64,000 bases of DNA from Lactobacillus sp. ESL0791 (GTDB lineage Bacteria > Bacillota > Bacilli > Lactobacillales > Lactobacillaceae), in contig NZ_JAQTHU010000001.1 of NCBI RefSeq assembly GCF_029433255.1, positions 1,488,001 through 1,552,000 on the forward strand. The letters are read 5' to 3'. Made by a program: the position numbers and the translations under genes. The stretch's first letter is position 1. Each line of letters begins with the position of its first letter. Below, one piece after another: positions 18,115 through 27,921 of the stretch. The notes under the pieces were generated by a model. The model did not search any database. It worked only from the letters and a program-made list of their open reading frames with translations, and was not told the origin of the DNA.

Positions 18115-18783
18115 TTATTTATTACTCAATTGATAGATTTTTTCAAACGGAACCCGGTCCGGGAAAAATTTCGGGTCGTTTACCTCGGCGCCCTTATCCT
18201 TATAGCCGATACCGATCGCCATCCCCACCAATTCGCTTTCTGGAATGTGCACGTATTTGCGAACAAGCTCGGGGTAAGAAACCATTGAGTGCGCCGGCAT
18301 AATTGACAAGCCGCGGTTAAGGGCCAGCAGCATGATGCTTTGGGCAAAAATTCCTAAGTCAAACACAGACCAAGCCGGCGACTTGCGCGGAACCGTCAAA
18401 AACACTACTGCCGGTGCATTAAACATGGTATTGTTGGCCTCTGTAAATAAATCCAGCTTATCACGGAAGAAATATGCCTGCGAAGCGCCCATCGCTGCCA
18501 TATTCTGACTTGGAAAAGTGTCCCAATCAAGCGATAACATTGCCGCAAAATCCTCATGCGGCGTTTCACCCGCATTCGTCTTTTCCTCAAACTCTTTGCG
18601 CAAACCGGCTAAAGCCTGATCAGTTGCCGCGTAGGCACGCCACGGCTGCGAATTTAAGAGCGACGGCGACAGCTGCGCCTCCTTAATGATTCCGGCAAGA
18701 ATTTTTTCACTAACCCTTTTATTAGAAAATTTACGTGTTACACGTTCTTGTTTAAATAATTCTTCAAATTCCATTGAATTCAA
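18115..18783 (-). CDS. Nitroreductase-family flavoprotein
   Basis: A 222-residue FMN-dependent nitroreductase-like enzyme. The N-terminal RVTRKFSNKRVSEKIL and SPSLLNSQPWRAYAATD are the usual FMN- and NAD(P)H-binding elements, and LNRGLSIMPAHSMVSYPELVRKYVHIPESE forms the C-terminal part. The natural substrate is unknown; quinones, nitroaromatics and flavins are typical. It lies 28 bp from the CNNM gene on the same strand and may be cotranscribed. Confidence 0.88.
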   Translation of the reverse strand: MNSMEFEELFKQERVTRKFSNKRVSEKILAGIIKEAQLSPSLLNSQPWRAYAATDQALAGLRKEFEEKTNAGETPHEDFAAMLSLDWDTFPSQNMAAMGASQAYFFRDKLDLFTEANNTMFNAPAVVFLTVPRKSPAWSVFDLGIFAQSIMLLALNRGLSIMPAHSMVSYPELVRKYVHIPESELVGMAIGIGYKDKGAEVNDPKFFPDRVPFEKIYQLSNK

Positions 18784-18928
18784 AACCTCGCATACTGTAA
18801 AGTAAAAAAACTATATTCACACAAGTTAATTATACAAAAGAAAGCAAAAATTTGCTCTCCTAATTTTTATAATATTTCTGAACTTGATAAACCTACCTTT
18901 AGTATACCATCTACTAAGCTTCATTAAA

Positions 18929-18968
18929 GCAATAAGAGTCTGATTTCAGCAAATCAGACTCTTATTAA
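18929..18968 (-). terminator. Terminator after phosphoketolase gene
   Basis: AATAAGAGTCTGATTT and AAATCAGACTCTTATT form a perfect 16-bp stem with a four-base CAGC loop, just downstream of the xfp stop on the minus strand. Confidence 0.85.
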
Positions 18969-18992
18969 TCAAAAATGTATTCTTTTAAAAAA

Positions 18993-21392
18993 TTACTTCA
19001 ATCCCGTCCACTTCCATTCGGTGACTTCAGGCATATCTTTGCCGTTATCACGAATGTATTGGTGGTGCTTTGCAAGAAGTGCATCCATTTTTGCAACAAA
19101 ACCGGCGCTCTTATCAGCCAAACGCGGAATACTTAAAACAGCATCCTTGGCCAGGTGGAAGCGGTCAAGCTCGTTAACAACCCGCATATCAAACGGTGTT
19201 GTGATATCGCCCTCTTCTTCATAACAGTGAATATGGATGTTCGACCGCTTACGGCCGAACCAGATCGACTGCATCATTGCCTCGAAACCGTGCCAAGCAA
19301 AGATTACCGGCACATCACTCGGAAACAGCTGGTCAAATTCTTCATCAGAAATTGCTTCAGGATTATCCTTGGTGTTCATAAGCTTCATGATGTCGATAAC
19401 GTTAATGTAGCGTATCTTCAGATCCGGAAATTCCTTGTGCAGAATGTCAATGGCAGCAAGCGACTCCATCGTCGGCTCGGTTTCTGTTGATGCAAAAACC
19501 ACATCCGGTTTAGCATTTTGATCGGTTGAGGCCCAATCAATGTAGAATAAACCGTGCTGGGCAATTTTACTTGCTTCATCAATTGAGAACCATTGCGGCC
19601 GCGGCTGCTTGGAAGTGACCAAAATGTTGATGCATTCACGCTCAGTGAAAGCCTTTTGCGAGACTGCCAGAAGTGAGTTGGTATCTGCCGGCAAGTATTC
19701 GTGCACTAAATCCGGACGATTCTTTTCGTACATATGGGTCAAAATACCCGGATCTTGGTGAGTATAACCGTTATGATCCTGCTGGAAGACCGTTGAGGTG
19801 GCCACAAAATTCAAAGACGGGTAATCATGACGCCAATATTGCTCCTTGGCCTTGCGCAGCCACTTCATGTGCTGGGTGAGCATTGAGTCAACAACCCGGC
19901 CAAAGGCTTCGTAAGTGGCAAAGAAGCCGTGGCGTCCGGTTAAAACGTAGCCCTCAAGCCAGCCCTCATCTTGGTGCTCAGACAATTGTGAGTCAATGAT
20001 TCGGCCGCTTGGTGCCAGATTTTCATCATTAGGCGTGTGAATGGATTCTTCCCATTGCCGTTTTTGTTCATCAAGCAACTTAAACAAGCGGTTGGATTTA
20101 GTTTCGTCGGGGCCAAAACCGCGGAAGGTATCCGGATTAAGTTCGGCAACTTCATTCAGATACTTTGCCCACTCAGCCATGTCTTGGGCTTCAACCGAAC
20201 CCGGTTTGTCAAACTTCAAAGCATACTTGCGGTAGTCCGGCAGAGCCAGGCGTTTAGGATCCTTACCACCGTTAGTGATTGGATTCATCGCCATTCTTTG
20301 GTCGCCGTGAACCAGATTTTCCTTAACCAAAGCGGTTGGGGCACCATTTTCATCAAATAATTCTTCCGGCTTATAGCTCTTCAGCCAATCAACCAGCATG
20401 TCTTTGTGCTCCATGTCATCCTGCTCAACTGGAATCGGAATTTGGTGTGCCCGGAAGGAATTTTCAATCGGGTTGCCGTCGAGGTCAAATTTTGGTCCCG
20501 TCCAGCCCTTCGGTACTCGGAAAATGATCATTGGCCAGTGCGGCAAAGTCGCATCATTGTTGTCCCGTGCATGCTTCTGAATGGCCTTGATTTCTTCAAT
20601 CACCGTATCCATCAGCTTGGCCATTTCCTCGTGCACCTGCATGTGGTCTTTGTAACCGTCAAATTCACCGCCATCATAAGCAGAAATAATGTATGGGTGC
20701 CAGCCCATGCCCTCAAAATACTTGGTTAATTCTTCGTCACTCATGCGGGAAACAATTGTCGGATTGGAAATCTTGAAACCATTGATCTGCAAGATCGGCA
20801 AAACAGCACCATCTTTAATCGGGTTGATGAATTTATCACTGAACCAGCTGGTTGCCAGCGGGCCAGTTTCGGATTCACCGTCACCAATCTCAACTGCGGC
20901 GATCACGTCAGGATTATCCAAAATTGCGCCGGTGCCATGAGACAACGAATAACCTAATTCCCCGCCTTCATGAATCGACCCCGGGGTTTCCGGCGCTGCA
21001 TGGGAAGCTGAACCGCCCGGAAAACTAAAGCGTTTAAATAATTTAGTCATGCCTTCCTCATTTTGCGGAATATCTGGAAAGCGTTCGCTGTATGAGCCAT
21101 CAAGATAGGCATTAGAAACCATAACTTGACCGCCATGCCCCGAACCTTCGATGTAAAACATATCCAAATTGTACTTCTTAATTACCCGGTTTAAGTGGGC
21201 ATAAATAAAGTTTTGTGGGGAAATAGTGCCCCAGTGGCCGATCGGTTTAGGTTTAACATCTTCTGCTTTTAGTTCGCGGCGTAAAAGCGGATTTTTCATT
21301 AAGAAGAGCTGACCAACTGACAAGTAATTTGCTGCCCGCCATTGTGCATCAACACTCTTTAAGTATTCTTTTGAATCGTAATTAACTGCCAT
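18993..21392 (-). CDS. xfp: Xylulose-5-phosphate/fructose-6-phosphate phosphoketolase
   Basis: This 799-residue TPP enzyme splits xylulose-5-P (and often fructose-6-P) with phosphate into acetyl-P and glyceraldehyde-3-P or erythrose-4-P. Full family length. [50 protein letters not shown] and [16 protein letters not shown] are hallmark phosphoketolase segments, including the TPP-binding GDGE. It supports pentose catabolism together with rpiA at 26 kb. It is transcribed divergently from a DeoR-type regulator across a 292-bp region with a strong inverted repeat. Confidence 0.97.
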   Translation of the reverse strand: MAVNYDSKEYLKSVDAQWRAANYLSVGQLFLMKNPLLRRELKAEDVKPKPIGHWGTISPQNFIYAHLNRVIKKYNLDMFYIEGSGHGGQVMVSNAYLDGSYSERFPDIPQNEEGMTKLFKRFSFPGGSASHAAPETPGSIHEGGELGYSLSHGTGAILDNPDVIAAVEIGDGESETGPLATSWFSDKFINPIKDGAVLPILQINGFKISNPTIVSRMSDEELTKYFEGMGWHPYIISAYDGGEFDGYKDHMQVHEEMAKLMDTVIEEIKAIQKHARDNNDATLPHWPMIIFRVPKGWTGPKFDLDGNPIENSFRAHQIPIPVEQDDMEHKDMLVDWLKSYKPEELFDENGAPTALVKENLVHGDQRMAMNPITNGGKDPKRLALPDYRKYALKFDKPGSVEAQDMAEWAKYLNEVAELNPDTFRGFGPDETKSNRLFKLLDEQKRQWEESIHTPNDENLAPSGRIIDSQLSEHQDEGWLEGYVLTGRHGFFATYEAFGRVVDSMLTQHMKWLRKAKEQYWRHDYPSLNFVATSTVFQQDHNGYTHQDPGILTHMYEKNRPDLVHEYLPADTNSLLAVSQKAFTERECINILVTSKQPRPQWFSIDEASKIAQHGLFYIDWASTDQNAKPDVVFASTETEPTMESLAAIDILHKEFPDLKIRYINVIDIMKLMNTKDNPEAISDEEFDQLFPSDVPVIFAWHGFEAMMQSIWFGRKRSNIHIHCYEEEGDITTPFDMRVVNELDRFHLAKDAVLSIPRLADKSAGFVAKMDALLAKHHQYIRDNGKDMPEVTEWKWTGLK

Positions 21393-21480
21393 TCTTTTTC
21401 TCCTTTAAGCAATCTCTTACTAATATTTTTACTTTTTGTTACAAGTTCATGATACCAGCTTTTAAGATAAAAGCAACCAT

Positions 21481-21510
21481 TATAAAAATTGGGACGAACC
21501 AATTTTTATA
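21481..21510. promoter_or_regulatory. Perfect 12-bp inverted repeat between xfp and its divergent regulator
   Basis: TATAAAAATTGG and CCAATTTTTATA flank GACGAA in the shared intergenic region. It lies upstream of xfp (minus) and of the DeoR gene (plus), so an operator for the DeoR protein is the simplest reading. Apart from this repeat the 292-bp gap shows no gene. Confidence 0.55.
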
Positions 21511-21684
21511 AGTATTTGCTAAAAACAAAAAATTCACTAATCCTGCTGCAAAGGAATTTTTAATTGTTAAATTCTATTAGATTATGCGCAAATACTGATA
21601 AATACAGAAAAGATTGCAAGATTTACGTATTAAATGCTTAAATAAATTTGCAAAAATGCTAAATTATTTCTAGGAGATGAAATC

Positions 21685-22464
21685 ATGCGACAAGAAGAAC
21701 GATTGCAGGAAATCAAAAAAATTTTGACTGCTAAACACCGCATTTTGACACGCGATATTGCCAAGACTTTTAATATTTCATTCGATACCGCCAGGCGCGA
21801 CGTTATCCACCTGACAGTTACGGGTCAAGCCCTACGGGTTCACGGCGGCTTACTTGAAATGAATCGTGAGAGTGCCCCTAGCTTTTTGACAAGAAATCAA
21901 GTTGATTCACCGGTTAAAAATAAGATGGCGCAAATGGCCAAACATTTTATCCATCCTGGTCAATGTGATTTTATTGGACCCTCAACCACGTTAAAAAAAT
22001 TGTGTGGACTGTTAACCGGAACCGATATTGAAATTGTAACTAACTCACTCGACAATTCGCTAGCAATGATGCAAGCATCCTTACCCAACGTGTACTTGCT
22101 GGGCGGAAAAATAAATAAACAGCAGCGTTATAACTATTCGCTTGCTGCAATCAATACACTGCAACAGGTAAAATTCGATACCGCATTTATCGGCGCCGCC
22201 AGCATTGCCGATGACGGTGCTTATTCCGTCAAGATGAGTGACGCTGAACTGGTTAAAACCGCGGTTCAGCGTGCCAAGCAGGTAGTCGTAATTGCAGAAA
22301 ACTACAAATTCGATAAGCAGACAACGATTCCGTATTTATCGGTGCCATTGCACAAAATTGATGTTGTGATCACCGATTACCCGTTAGCAGAAAAGTGGCA
22401 GCGACAATTTAACAGCAACACCCAAGTCATTTCTGTTTTAAAAAAGGAAGAAAATTATGGTTAA
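21685..22464 (+). CDS. DeoR/GlpR-family transcriptional regulator
   Basis: The 259-residue regulator has an N-terminal winged HTH (RQEERLQEIKKILTAKHRILTRDIAKTFNISFDTARRDVIHL) and a C-terminal sugar-phosphate-sensing DeoR domain (LLGGKINKQQRYNYSLAAINTLQQVKFDTAFIGAAS, MSDAELVKTAVQRAKQVVVIAENYKF). GGAGA precedes the ATG. Its effector is probably a phosphorylated sugar. Divergence from xfp suggests phosphoketolase control. It overlaps the next small gene by 8 bp. Confidence 0.9.
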   Translation: MRQEERLQEIKKILTAKHRILTRDIAKTFNISFDTARRDVIHLTVTGQALRVHGGLLEMNRESAPSFLTRNQVDSPVKNKMAQMAKHFIHPGQCDFIGPSTTLKKLCGLLTGTDIEIVTNSLDNSLAMMQASLPNVYLLGGKINKQQRYNYSLAAINTLQQVKFDTAFIGAASIADDGAYSVKMSDAELVKTAVQRAKQVVVIAENYKFDKQTTIPYLSVPLHKIDVVITDYPLAEKWQRQFNSNTQVISVLKKEENYG

Positions 22465-22810
22465 ATCTTTATCTAATGACCAACAACAATTAATCCAAGA
22501 AGTTTATCGGGAATTAACCAAGTTTTATGCTAGTTATTTCAGCGATACTTTTAATGAATTGAATATTGGCAAATATAAGCAGATTCGGGATGCAATCGGC
22601 CTGGTACTACGAAAATTTGACAGCAACGACCACCCGCTTGAATACACCTGCAAGCTGATTATGTACATTCAGGCCCGGGTTGCTTTGTACCACTTGCATC
22701 TGTCCGGTGAGCAGCAGCAGTTCATGCATAATTTGGCAGAAAAAACCAAATATACCAACCTCTCGTTTGTTTATACGACACCAATTGCTGATGTCAAACA
22801 ATTTATTTAG
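22457..22810 (+). CDS. Uncharacterised helical protein translationally coupled to a DeoR regulator
   Basis: I do not recognise this 117-residue protein. It looks all-helical (VYRELTKFYASYFSDTFNELNIGKYKQIRDAI ... KLIMYIQARVALYHLHLSGEQQQFMHNLAEK) and has no signal or membrane segment. The size and helix pattern recall bacteriocin-immunity bundles, but this is only a guess. Its ATG overlaps the regulator stop by 8 bp and a terminator follows directly, so it probably works with, or is coexpressed with, the regulator. Confidence 0.65.
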   Translation: MVKSLSNDQQQLIQEVYRELTKFYASYFSDTFNELNIGKYKQIRDAIGLVLRKFDSNDHPLEYTCKLIMYIQARVALYHLHLSGEQQQFMHNLAEKTKYTNLSFVYTTPIADVKQFI

Positions 22811-22817
22811 GTTAACG

Positions 22818-22844
22818 AAAAAGACGAGCTGAGCTCGTCTTTTT
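22818..22844. terminator. Shared bidirectional terminator
   Basis: AAAAAGACGAGC, TGA and GCTCGTCTTTTT form a perfect hairpin with T runs both ways, between the plus-strand small gene and the minus-strand GntR gene, overlapping the latter's stop region. Confidence 0.9.
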
Positions 22845-23568
22845 ATCTGTTCAAATTAACAAAAGTATTGAAGCGCATGTATTGATAATGAACGCGCATG
22901 TTGGACACCTCAAACGGAGTCCCGTCATCCAGGAAGAAAATCCCTTCCATTACTCCCACCGGCTCGGTTGAGGCAAGCTGCATTTTGTCCTGATCCTCTG
23001 TGCTTGAGGGTGCAACCGTAATATTCAAAAAGGCTTTGGTGACCACCTTATTTTGTGTATCTTCAAGGTAATTAAAGAGTGATTCTTTAAGGTTATCGGC
23101 CTTCAATTCGGGCACAATCTTAATCGGCAGGTAGCCCCGTTCAATCAAAAAGGGTTGCTTATCCAAAAAACGCAGACGTTTAAACTGATAGACAAAATCA
23201 TTTTCGGCAAGAAACAGATCCTGCGCAATTTCACTGGAAGCCTTAACCACCTTGAAGTCGAGCAACTTAATCCGCTGTTTTTTCCCCGGAGCCTTGATAC
23301 TATCCGTCAAGCCCAGGTTTGAACCTTCATAGCGGAACATCGCCTGATTTTTCAGGTAAAGCGGGTTAATGAATGTGCCGCTACCCCGTTTTTTAAAAAC
23401 AATCCCCTGCTGTGACAGCAGTTCCATTGCCCTTTTCATCGATGAACGGCTGACATGGTAGTACTCAGCTAGACTGCGTTCGTCGGGCAGGCGCATGCCG
23501 TCATATTCATTTGCTAAAATTTTTTCTTTGATATCATGCATTACCGTCCGGTAAACAAAATCCGCCAT
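22843..23568 (-). CDS. GntR-family regulator with UTRA domain
   Basis: The 241-residue regulator has an N-terminal GntR winged helix (MHDIKEKILANEYDGMRLPDERSLAEYYHVSRSSMKRAMELLSQQGIVFKKRGSGTFI) and a C-terminal UTRA ligand domain (residues about 85-235). HutC/TreR-type members bind sugars, amino acids or nucleosides. Its start abuts the nucleoside-hydrolase stop with GGGAG upstream, so the two form an operon and it is likely to control nucleoside-salvage expression. Confidence 0.9.
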   Translation of the reverse strand: MADFVYRTVMHDIKEKILANEYDGMRLPDERSLAEYYHVSRSSMKRAMELLSQQGIVFKKRGSGTFINPLYLKNQAMFRYEGSNLGLTDSIKAPGKKQRIKLLDFKVVKASSEIAQDLFLAENDFVYQFKRLRFLDKQPFLIERGYLPIKIVPELKADNLKESLFNYLEDTQNKVVTKAFLNITVAPSSTEDQDKMQLASTEPVGVMEGIFFLDDGTPFEVSNMRVHYQYMRFNTFVNLNR

Positions 23569-24501
23569 CTATTCTCCCTGCTTATCCGCTCTACTAATTG
23601 CCTCAACAAACCAAGAATTAAATTCCTGCCGGTCAACTTTGACGCCCACCTGAGCATTCTGCGGTTTGTCAAAAAAATCATCAAAATCAATCACAGATGC
23701 CCCATAGGACAGCGGACTCTTCGTGTCTACTGCCACATACGCCGAGGCAAACGTGTACATGTCTGGCCGCAGCAGCATCCCCACGGCCAAGGCATCATAA
23801 ATTTCTCGGCCGTCATTTGCAGTTTGATCATTTAGTGCAGTCAAAAGATGATAGAGCATGTCCCCTGTTCGGCCTAAATTGCGGATTTTATTTAAAACTT
23901 GCTGATCAACAAAGGCCTGCTGCCCTAACTCTAACGGTGCCAGCATAATCGGCACGCCGCTAGAAAAAACAATCTGGGCCGCTTCTGGGTCCCCCGCAAC
24001 GTTGTATTCGCTGTACGGGCCCCAATTGCCCCGGCCAAGAGCGCCGCCCATGATAACCAGCTTGGCAATTTTTGTCAGATCCTCGGGAAACTGCCTGAAA
24101 TACAGAGCAAAATCGGTGGCCGGACCAATCTGCATCAAGGTTACTTTTTCTGGACTGGTTGAAACCACTTCATGTAACGCTTCAGCAGCCAAACGGTGGT
24201 CAAGCAGCCTACTGTCAGGCTCAGGGAAAGTATAACCGGCCATACCGGATTCACCATGAACCGCCGCCGCATTAATAACCGGACGCAGCAGCGGCATTTG
24301 GGCTCCGCGAGCAACCGAAACCTTGGTCTGCAAAAAAGTTTCCAGCCGCATTGCGTTTGCCAGAGTTTTTTCCAAGGCAACATTGCCCCAGGTTGCCACA
24401 ATTAGTTTCAAGTCAAGCTGCGGTGCAAACAGCGCGATCGTGATCGCAACCGCATCATCAATTCCCGGATCTGTACTAATAATCAACGGTGTCCTGTGCA
24501 T
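23569..24501 (-). CDS. Inosine-uridine-type nucleoside hydrolase
   Basis: A roughly 310-residue N-ribosyl hydrolase that cleaves nucleosides to base and ribose. The N-terminal TPLIISTDPGIDDAVAI carries the calcium-binding DxxxDD cluster, and TDFALYFRQF, VIMGGALGRGNWGPYSEYNVAGDPEAA and EIYDALAVGMLL follow the family layout. Three consecutive candidate starts (GTG, ATG, ATG) exist; the third ATG (24501) is best spaced from GAGGAGGG. Released ribose and base could feed pentose and purine routes (rpiA, hpt). It is the first gene of an operon with the GntR regulator. Confidence 0.92.
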   Translation of the reverse strand: MHRTPLIISTDPGIDDAVAITIALFAPQLDLKLIVATWGNVALEKTLANAMRLETFLQTKVSVARGAQMPLLRPVINAAAVHGESGMAGYTFPEPDSRLLDHRLAAEALHEVVSTSPEKVTLMQIGPATDFALYFRQFPEDLTKIAKLVIMGGALGRGNWGPYSEYNVAGDPEAAQIVFSSGVPIMLAPLELGQQAFVDQQVLNKIRNLGRTGDMLYHLLTALNDQTANDGREIYDALAVGMLLRPDMYTFASAYVAVDTKSPLSYGASVIDFDDFFDKPQNAQVGVKVDRQEFNSWFVEAISRADKQGE

Positions 24502-24569
24502 CATCACCCCTCCTCATAATTTCTATAATAAGTTAATCATACCAAAGAAAAAACAAAACTGCCCCCTTT

Positions 24570-24614
24570 TTAAATAAAAAAGCAGTTAGCTGGAATTCAG
24601 TCAACTGCAATTTT
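24570..24614 (-). terminator. Terminator after aldo/keto reductase gene
   Basis: GCAGTTgac and GCtAACTGC arms are followed on the minus strand by TTTTTTA, directly downstream of the reductase stop. Confidence 0.75.
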
Positions 24615-24616
24615 AT

Positions 24617-25564
24617 TTAAAACTTGCTAAAAGCCCGGTCAATTTCCTGGTATTCAGCCGGTGTCAACTGCACATCAAGCGCTGCGGCATTGCTCTCAAC
24701 CTGCCGAACATTTCGCGCACCTGGAATGACCACGCTGATCTCCGGATTAGCCATGTACCAAGCCAAAACTACCTGGGTGACCGTTGCTTCATGCTTTTGC
24801 GCAATCTTTCTGACCTGATCGACACTGGCAATTGCCTGGTCAAACTGACCCTCAGAAAAAGTGCCAAGAAGCTTGCAGTTGTCGGTCTGTTTAAACTTAT
24901 CCCAGTCGGAAGCCTTGTATTTACCGGTTAACAAGCCGGAAGCAAGCGGGAAGAACGGAACAAAGGAAATATTATTTTCTTTCAGATAAGTCATGGTTTC
25001 CTTTGCCTGCTGCCGCCGGATCAGGCTGAATTCATTCTCAACGATGTCCACCTTGCCATTCTTATTAGCCTCTTTAATCTGATCCAGCGAAAAATTGGAT
25101 ACCCCGATTGCCCGAATTTTGCCAGCTTGCCGCATCTCATCAAGTGCGTCCACGGCCTCATCTTTCGGAGTCTTTTCATCCGGAAAATGAATGTAAAAAA
25201 TATCAATATAATCAGTTTTTAGACGCAATAAGGCTTCATCAACCGCTTCTTGCAGGAATTGCGGCGAGTTATTGATGGCCATGCCATTATCTTTATCTTG
25301 AGCAGCCTTAGTAGCAACAATCACCTGTGAGCGGTCATATTCCTGCAGGACATCGCCGATCATTTCTTCGGAACGGCCCAGGCCGTAGGCAAAGGCCGTG
25401 TCCCAAAAGTTAATTTCCTTCTTCAAGCTTGCACGCAGCAGAGCATAGCCATCCTGCTCATTTAAATCTTGATAGAGATTGTGTCCGCCGACCTTGTTGG
25501 TCCCAAGACCTAACTTCGAGCTTGTGACCACGTCACTCTTCCCAATCTTAATTTCTTGTGTCAT
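24617..25564 (-). CDS. Aldo/keto reductase
   Basis: A 315-residue NADPH-dependent oxidoreductase of the (beta/alpha)8 barrel AKR family. GLGTNKVGGHNLY, FWDTAFAYGLGRSEEMIGDVL (catalytic D and Y), VIVATKAA, YIDIFYIHFPD (catalytic H region) and the C-terminal SVVIPGARNVRQVESN cofactor loop are visible. I chose ATG 25564 with GGAGG seven bases upstream; the in-frame extension to 25654 has no such site. The substrate (sugar or carbonyl) is unknown. Confidence 0.92.
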   Translation of the reverse strand: MTQEIKIGKSDVVTSSKLGLGTNKVGGHNLYQDLNEQDGYALLRASLKKEINFWDTAFAYGLGRSEEMIGDVLQEYDRSQVIVATKAAQDKDNGMAINNSPQFLQEAVDEALLRLKTDYIDIFYIHFPDEKTPKDEAVDALDEMRQAGKIRAIGVSNFSLDQIKEANKNGKVDIVENEFSLIRRQQAKETMTYLKENNISFVPFFPLASGLLTGKYKASDWDKFKQTDNCKLLGTFSEGQFDQAIASVDQVRKIAQKHEATVTQVVLAWYMANPEISVVIPGARNVRQVESNAAALDVQLTPAEYQEIDRAFSKF

Positions 25565-25628
25565 CAGATTACCTCCTACTGATAGGTAGATTACAACTTC
25601 ACCTAATTTTAAGCAAAATTTCTGTTTA

Positions 25629-25672
25629 CAAAAAATAGTGAAGCAAGGCAACATTACATCCTAGCTTCACCA
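25629..25672 (-). terminator. Terminator after rpiA
   Basis: On the minus strand GTGAAGC and GCTTCAC form a stem followed by TATTTTTTG. It lies immediately downstream of rpiA and upstream of the reductase start. Confidence 0.75.
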
Positions 25673-25676
25673 CTTT

Positions 25677-26369
25677 TTACTTAACACGCTGCTCAATTCT
25701 CCCGTCGCTATGAGCAATGATCAGCTCATCACAGATTCCCAGAAACAAACCGTGCTCAACCACACCCACCGTATGGTCTAAATAGTCGGCAAGCCCGTGC
25801 GGAACCGGCAGCGGATCAACTGCTAAGTCAATAATGTAATTTCCATAATGGGTAACAAAACGTTTGCCGTCAGCCATCCGCCACTGCGGCTTCAGGCCCT
25901 GCTCGGCAAAGCGGCGGAAATTCTGCTCGCAGGTAATCGGCAGAACTTCAACCGGCAGCGGAAAGCCGCTCAAGCGCTGAACCAGCTTTGATTCATCAAC
26001 AATCCAAATGTTTTTCTTGGAATTAACGGCAACATTTTTTTCCAAGGTGAGGGCACCGCCGCCGCCCTTAATTCCGTCAAAATTAGCGGCAACCCGGTCC
26101 GACCCATCAATCGTCAAGTCTACCTGATCAATTTCAGACATGTCATTAACTTTGAAACCCCAGCCTTCAAGCTGCTTCTTGCTTCGGCTTGAGGTGGTCA
26201 CAATTGCTTTAAAAGAAAGGCCCTCTTCCTCTTTGCGCTTGCCCAAAGCATCAATTAAAAAAGCAACGGTGGACCCAGTGCCCACGCCTAGTGTAATTCC
26301 GGGCTTGACTGCTTGGGCAGCCTGGACTGCTGCCCGTTTTTTCAACTCATCTTGTTCTTCTTTGTTCAT
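25677..26369 (-). CDS. rpiA: Ribose-5-phosphate isomerase A
   Basis: The 230-residue enzyme interconverts ribose-5-P and ribulose-5-P. LGVGTGSTVAFLIDALG, TTSSRSKKQLEGWGF, DLTIDGSDRVAANFDGIKGGGGALTLEKNVA (with the catalytic Asp and Lys) and the C-terminal GVVEHGLFLGI are diagnostic. It supplies nucleotide synthesis and the pentose branch leading to phosphoketolase. It has its own terminator and lies upstream of the reductase on the same strand. Confidence 0.96.
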   Translation of the reverse strand: MNKEEQDELKKRAAVQAAQAVKPGITLGVGTGSTVAFLIDALGKRKEEEGLSFKAIVTTSSRSKKQLEGWGFKVNDMSEIDQVDLTIDGSDRVAANFDGIKGGGGALTLEKNVAVNSKKNIWIVDESKLVQRLSGFPLPVEVLPITCEQNFRRFAEQGLKPQWRMADGKRFVTHYGNYIIDLAVDPLPVPHGLADYLDHTVGVVEHGLFLGICDELIIAHSDGRIEQRVK

Positions 26370-26452
26370 TGTACTTGCTTTCTAAATAACTAAGTATCGA
26401 TCTAAAACCACTTCAATTATAGCAAAAAAATTTAGAGATAATTTTTTATTTA

Positions 26453-27757
26453 TTAAGGCTGCAAAAGCAGCTGTTTTTGCAAAGCAGATAGCGGCAGCAC
26501 TTGAACATCAAATAAAAGTGCAGCCGAAGAAACCGGATGGTCAAAAATTTCTTTAATTTGGGCAGACAAATCGGATTCATCTTCAGCCGACAGCAAATAC
26601 TGAAGCAGCGGGTGGTGCGGCCTTAATCCCAACATCATGCACTGATGCTGGTCATCCCAAACAACAAAATTATTAAGTGCCCGCAAAAATCCGAACGGCG
26701 AAGCAAGTTTACTTTTTGTCAAAACCACGATCCCACCATCTTGTTCCAGTTTTTGCAAAAGCGTTTGCTCACTATCAATTAATGCTAAGTGATCATTTTT
26801 CCCGTAATGCTGCCAATTTTGCATAACAATAGTAGATGTAAAATAAAAATTATCCGGCAGCAGCTGCACTTGGCGATAATAAGAAAGAGCAGCAGCAAAT
26901 TTGTTGCTGCGAAGCAAGTCATTATTGTCAAGATCCATTTCCTGCAGAAAGGCAATAAAATAAGACAAATAATATCTAAAACCAGGCGTCTTCATGTTAC
27001 GCAGGATTCGCTTTACCGCGCAGAACTGGGCTTCCTGACGGTAAACGGGCAAAGTATCATTGATTAAATCACGGTAAGCGGTAAAAATATCAAATAAGCG
27101 GGGATTAAGATACGAGCTTGTCGTGCTGTTGTCATGCTTATAATAATTGTATAAAGGCTGCGGAACATAGGACAACCGCCGGCAGCAGCTGATAATGGGA
27201 AGCAGGATGTCAAGATCTTCATAAACCATCTGCTTGAACTGAAACGACTGCCAAATTTCCCGCCGATATAACTTGTTCCAAGAATAAGAATTGCTTTCAG
27301 CGACCGTCATATAAGCATCGACTGCAATCAGTCCTTCAGCACAGGGAAGGGTCCGCACGTCTTTTTCTTTATTTTGGTCGACAAAAATTTTATGAACATC
27401 ACAGACAGCAACATCACTTTGATATTTTTCAATATTGGCATATAAAGCCGATATGTAATCGGGTTCCACCCAGTCATCGGCATCGGTAAAACCCAAATAC
27501 TTGCCCCGTGCAATTTTGAGCCCATTATTGCGGGCAACCGCCTGGCCTGAATTTTTTTGTCTAATACTTTTAAAAATTTCCGGATAGTTTGCAATATATT
27601 TCTGAATAATTGCCGGCGTCTTATCTGTACTTCCGTCATCCACCACAATTACTTCATATTTTTTAGTAAAATCCTGCTGTGCTAGAGAAGTTAGGCAGCG
27701 CGGCAAGAGCCGTTCTTCGTTATAGGCAGCAACAATCAATGATACTTGAACTTTCAT
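26453..27757 (-). CDS. Family 2 glycosyltransferase
   Basis: The 434-residue protein has an N-terminal GT2 (GT-A) domain: SLIVAAYNEERLLPRCLTSL, VIVVDDGSTDKT, QAVARNNGLKIARGKYLGFTDADDWVEP with the DAD metal site, and YVPQPLYNYYKHDNSTT later. The C-terminal half (about 230-434) is not recognisable. It probably adds a sugar to a cell-surface glycan or teichoic acid. It stands alone, not in an exopolysaccharide cluster. The acceptor and donor are unknown. Confidence 0.9.
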   Translation of the reverse strand: MKVQVSLIVAAYNEERLLPRCLTSLAQQDFTKKYEVIVVDDGSTDKTPAIIQKYIANYPEIFKSIRQKNSGQAVARNNGLKIARGKYLGFTDADDWVEPDYISALYANIEKYQSDVAVCDVHKIFVDQNKEKDVRTLPCAEGLIAVDAYMTVAESNSYSWNKLYRREIWQSFQFKQMVYEDLDILLPIISCCRRLSYVPQPLYNYYKHDNSTTSSYLNPRLFDIFTAYRDLINDTLPVYRQEAQFCAVKRILRNMKTPGFRYYLSYFIAFLQEMDLDNNDLLRSNKFAAALSYYRQVQLLPDNFYFTSTIVMQNWQHYGKNDHLALIDSEQTLLQKLEQDGGIVVLTKSKLASPFGFLRALNNFVVWDDQHQCMMLGLRPHHPLLQYLLSAEDESDLSAQIKEIFDHPVSSAALLFDVQVLPLSALQKQLLLQP

Positions 27758-27786
27758 CAGGCCTCCGAATTAAATCTTAACAAATT

Positions 27787-27880
27787 AATATCTTAATTAT
27801 AAAATATTTTCTAAGATATTGATACCGCTCACTTTCCGGTCTATAATATCCTTAAAATTAATTATATGATAATTAATTTT
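27787..27880 (+). promoter_or_regulatory. Strong promoter with a +1 hairpin, plus an upstream repeat
   Basis: TTGATA (27819-27824), 17 bp and TATAAT (27842-27847) form a near-consensus sigma-A promoter. At the predicted start lies AAAATTAATTAT, ATG and ATAATTAATTTT (27854-27880), a perfect 12-bp repeat that would be the 5' end of the transcript. Arms AATATCTTA (27787-27795) and TAAGATATT (27812-27820) overlap the -35 and could be an operator. Confidence 0.65.
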
Positions 27881-27921
27881 AAAAAAGATGGGATCTGAAT
27901 TATAGAAAGTCAGGTATTAAA

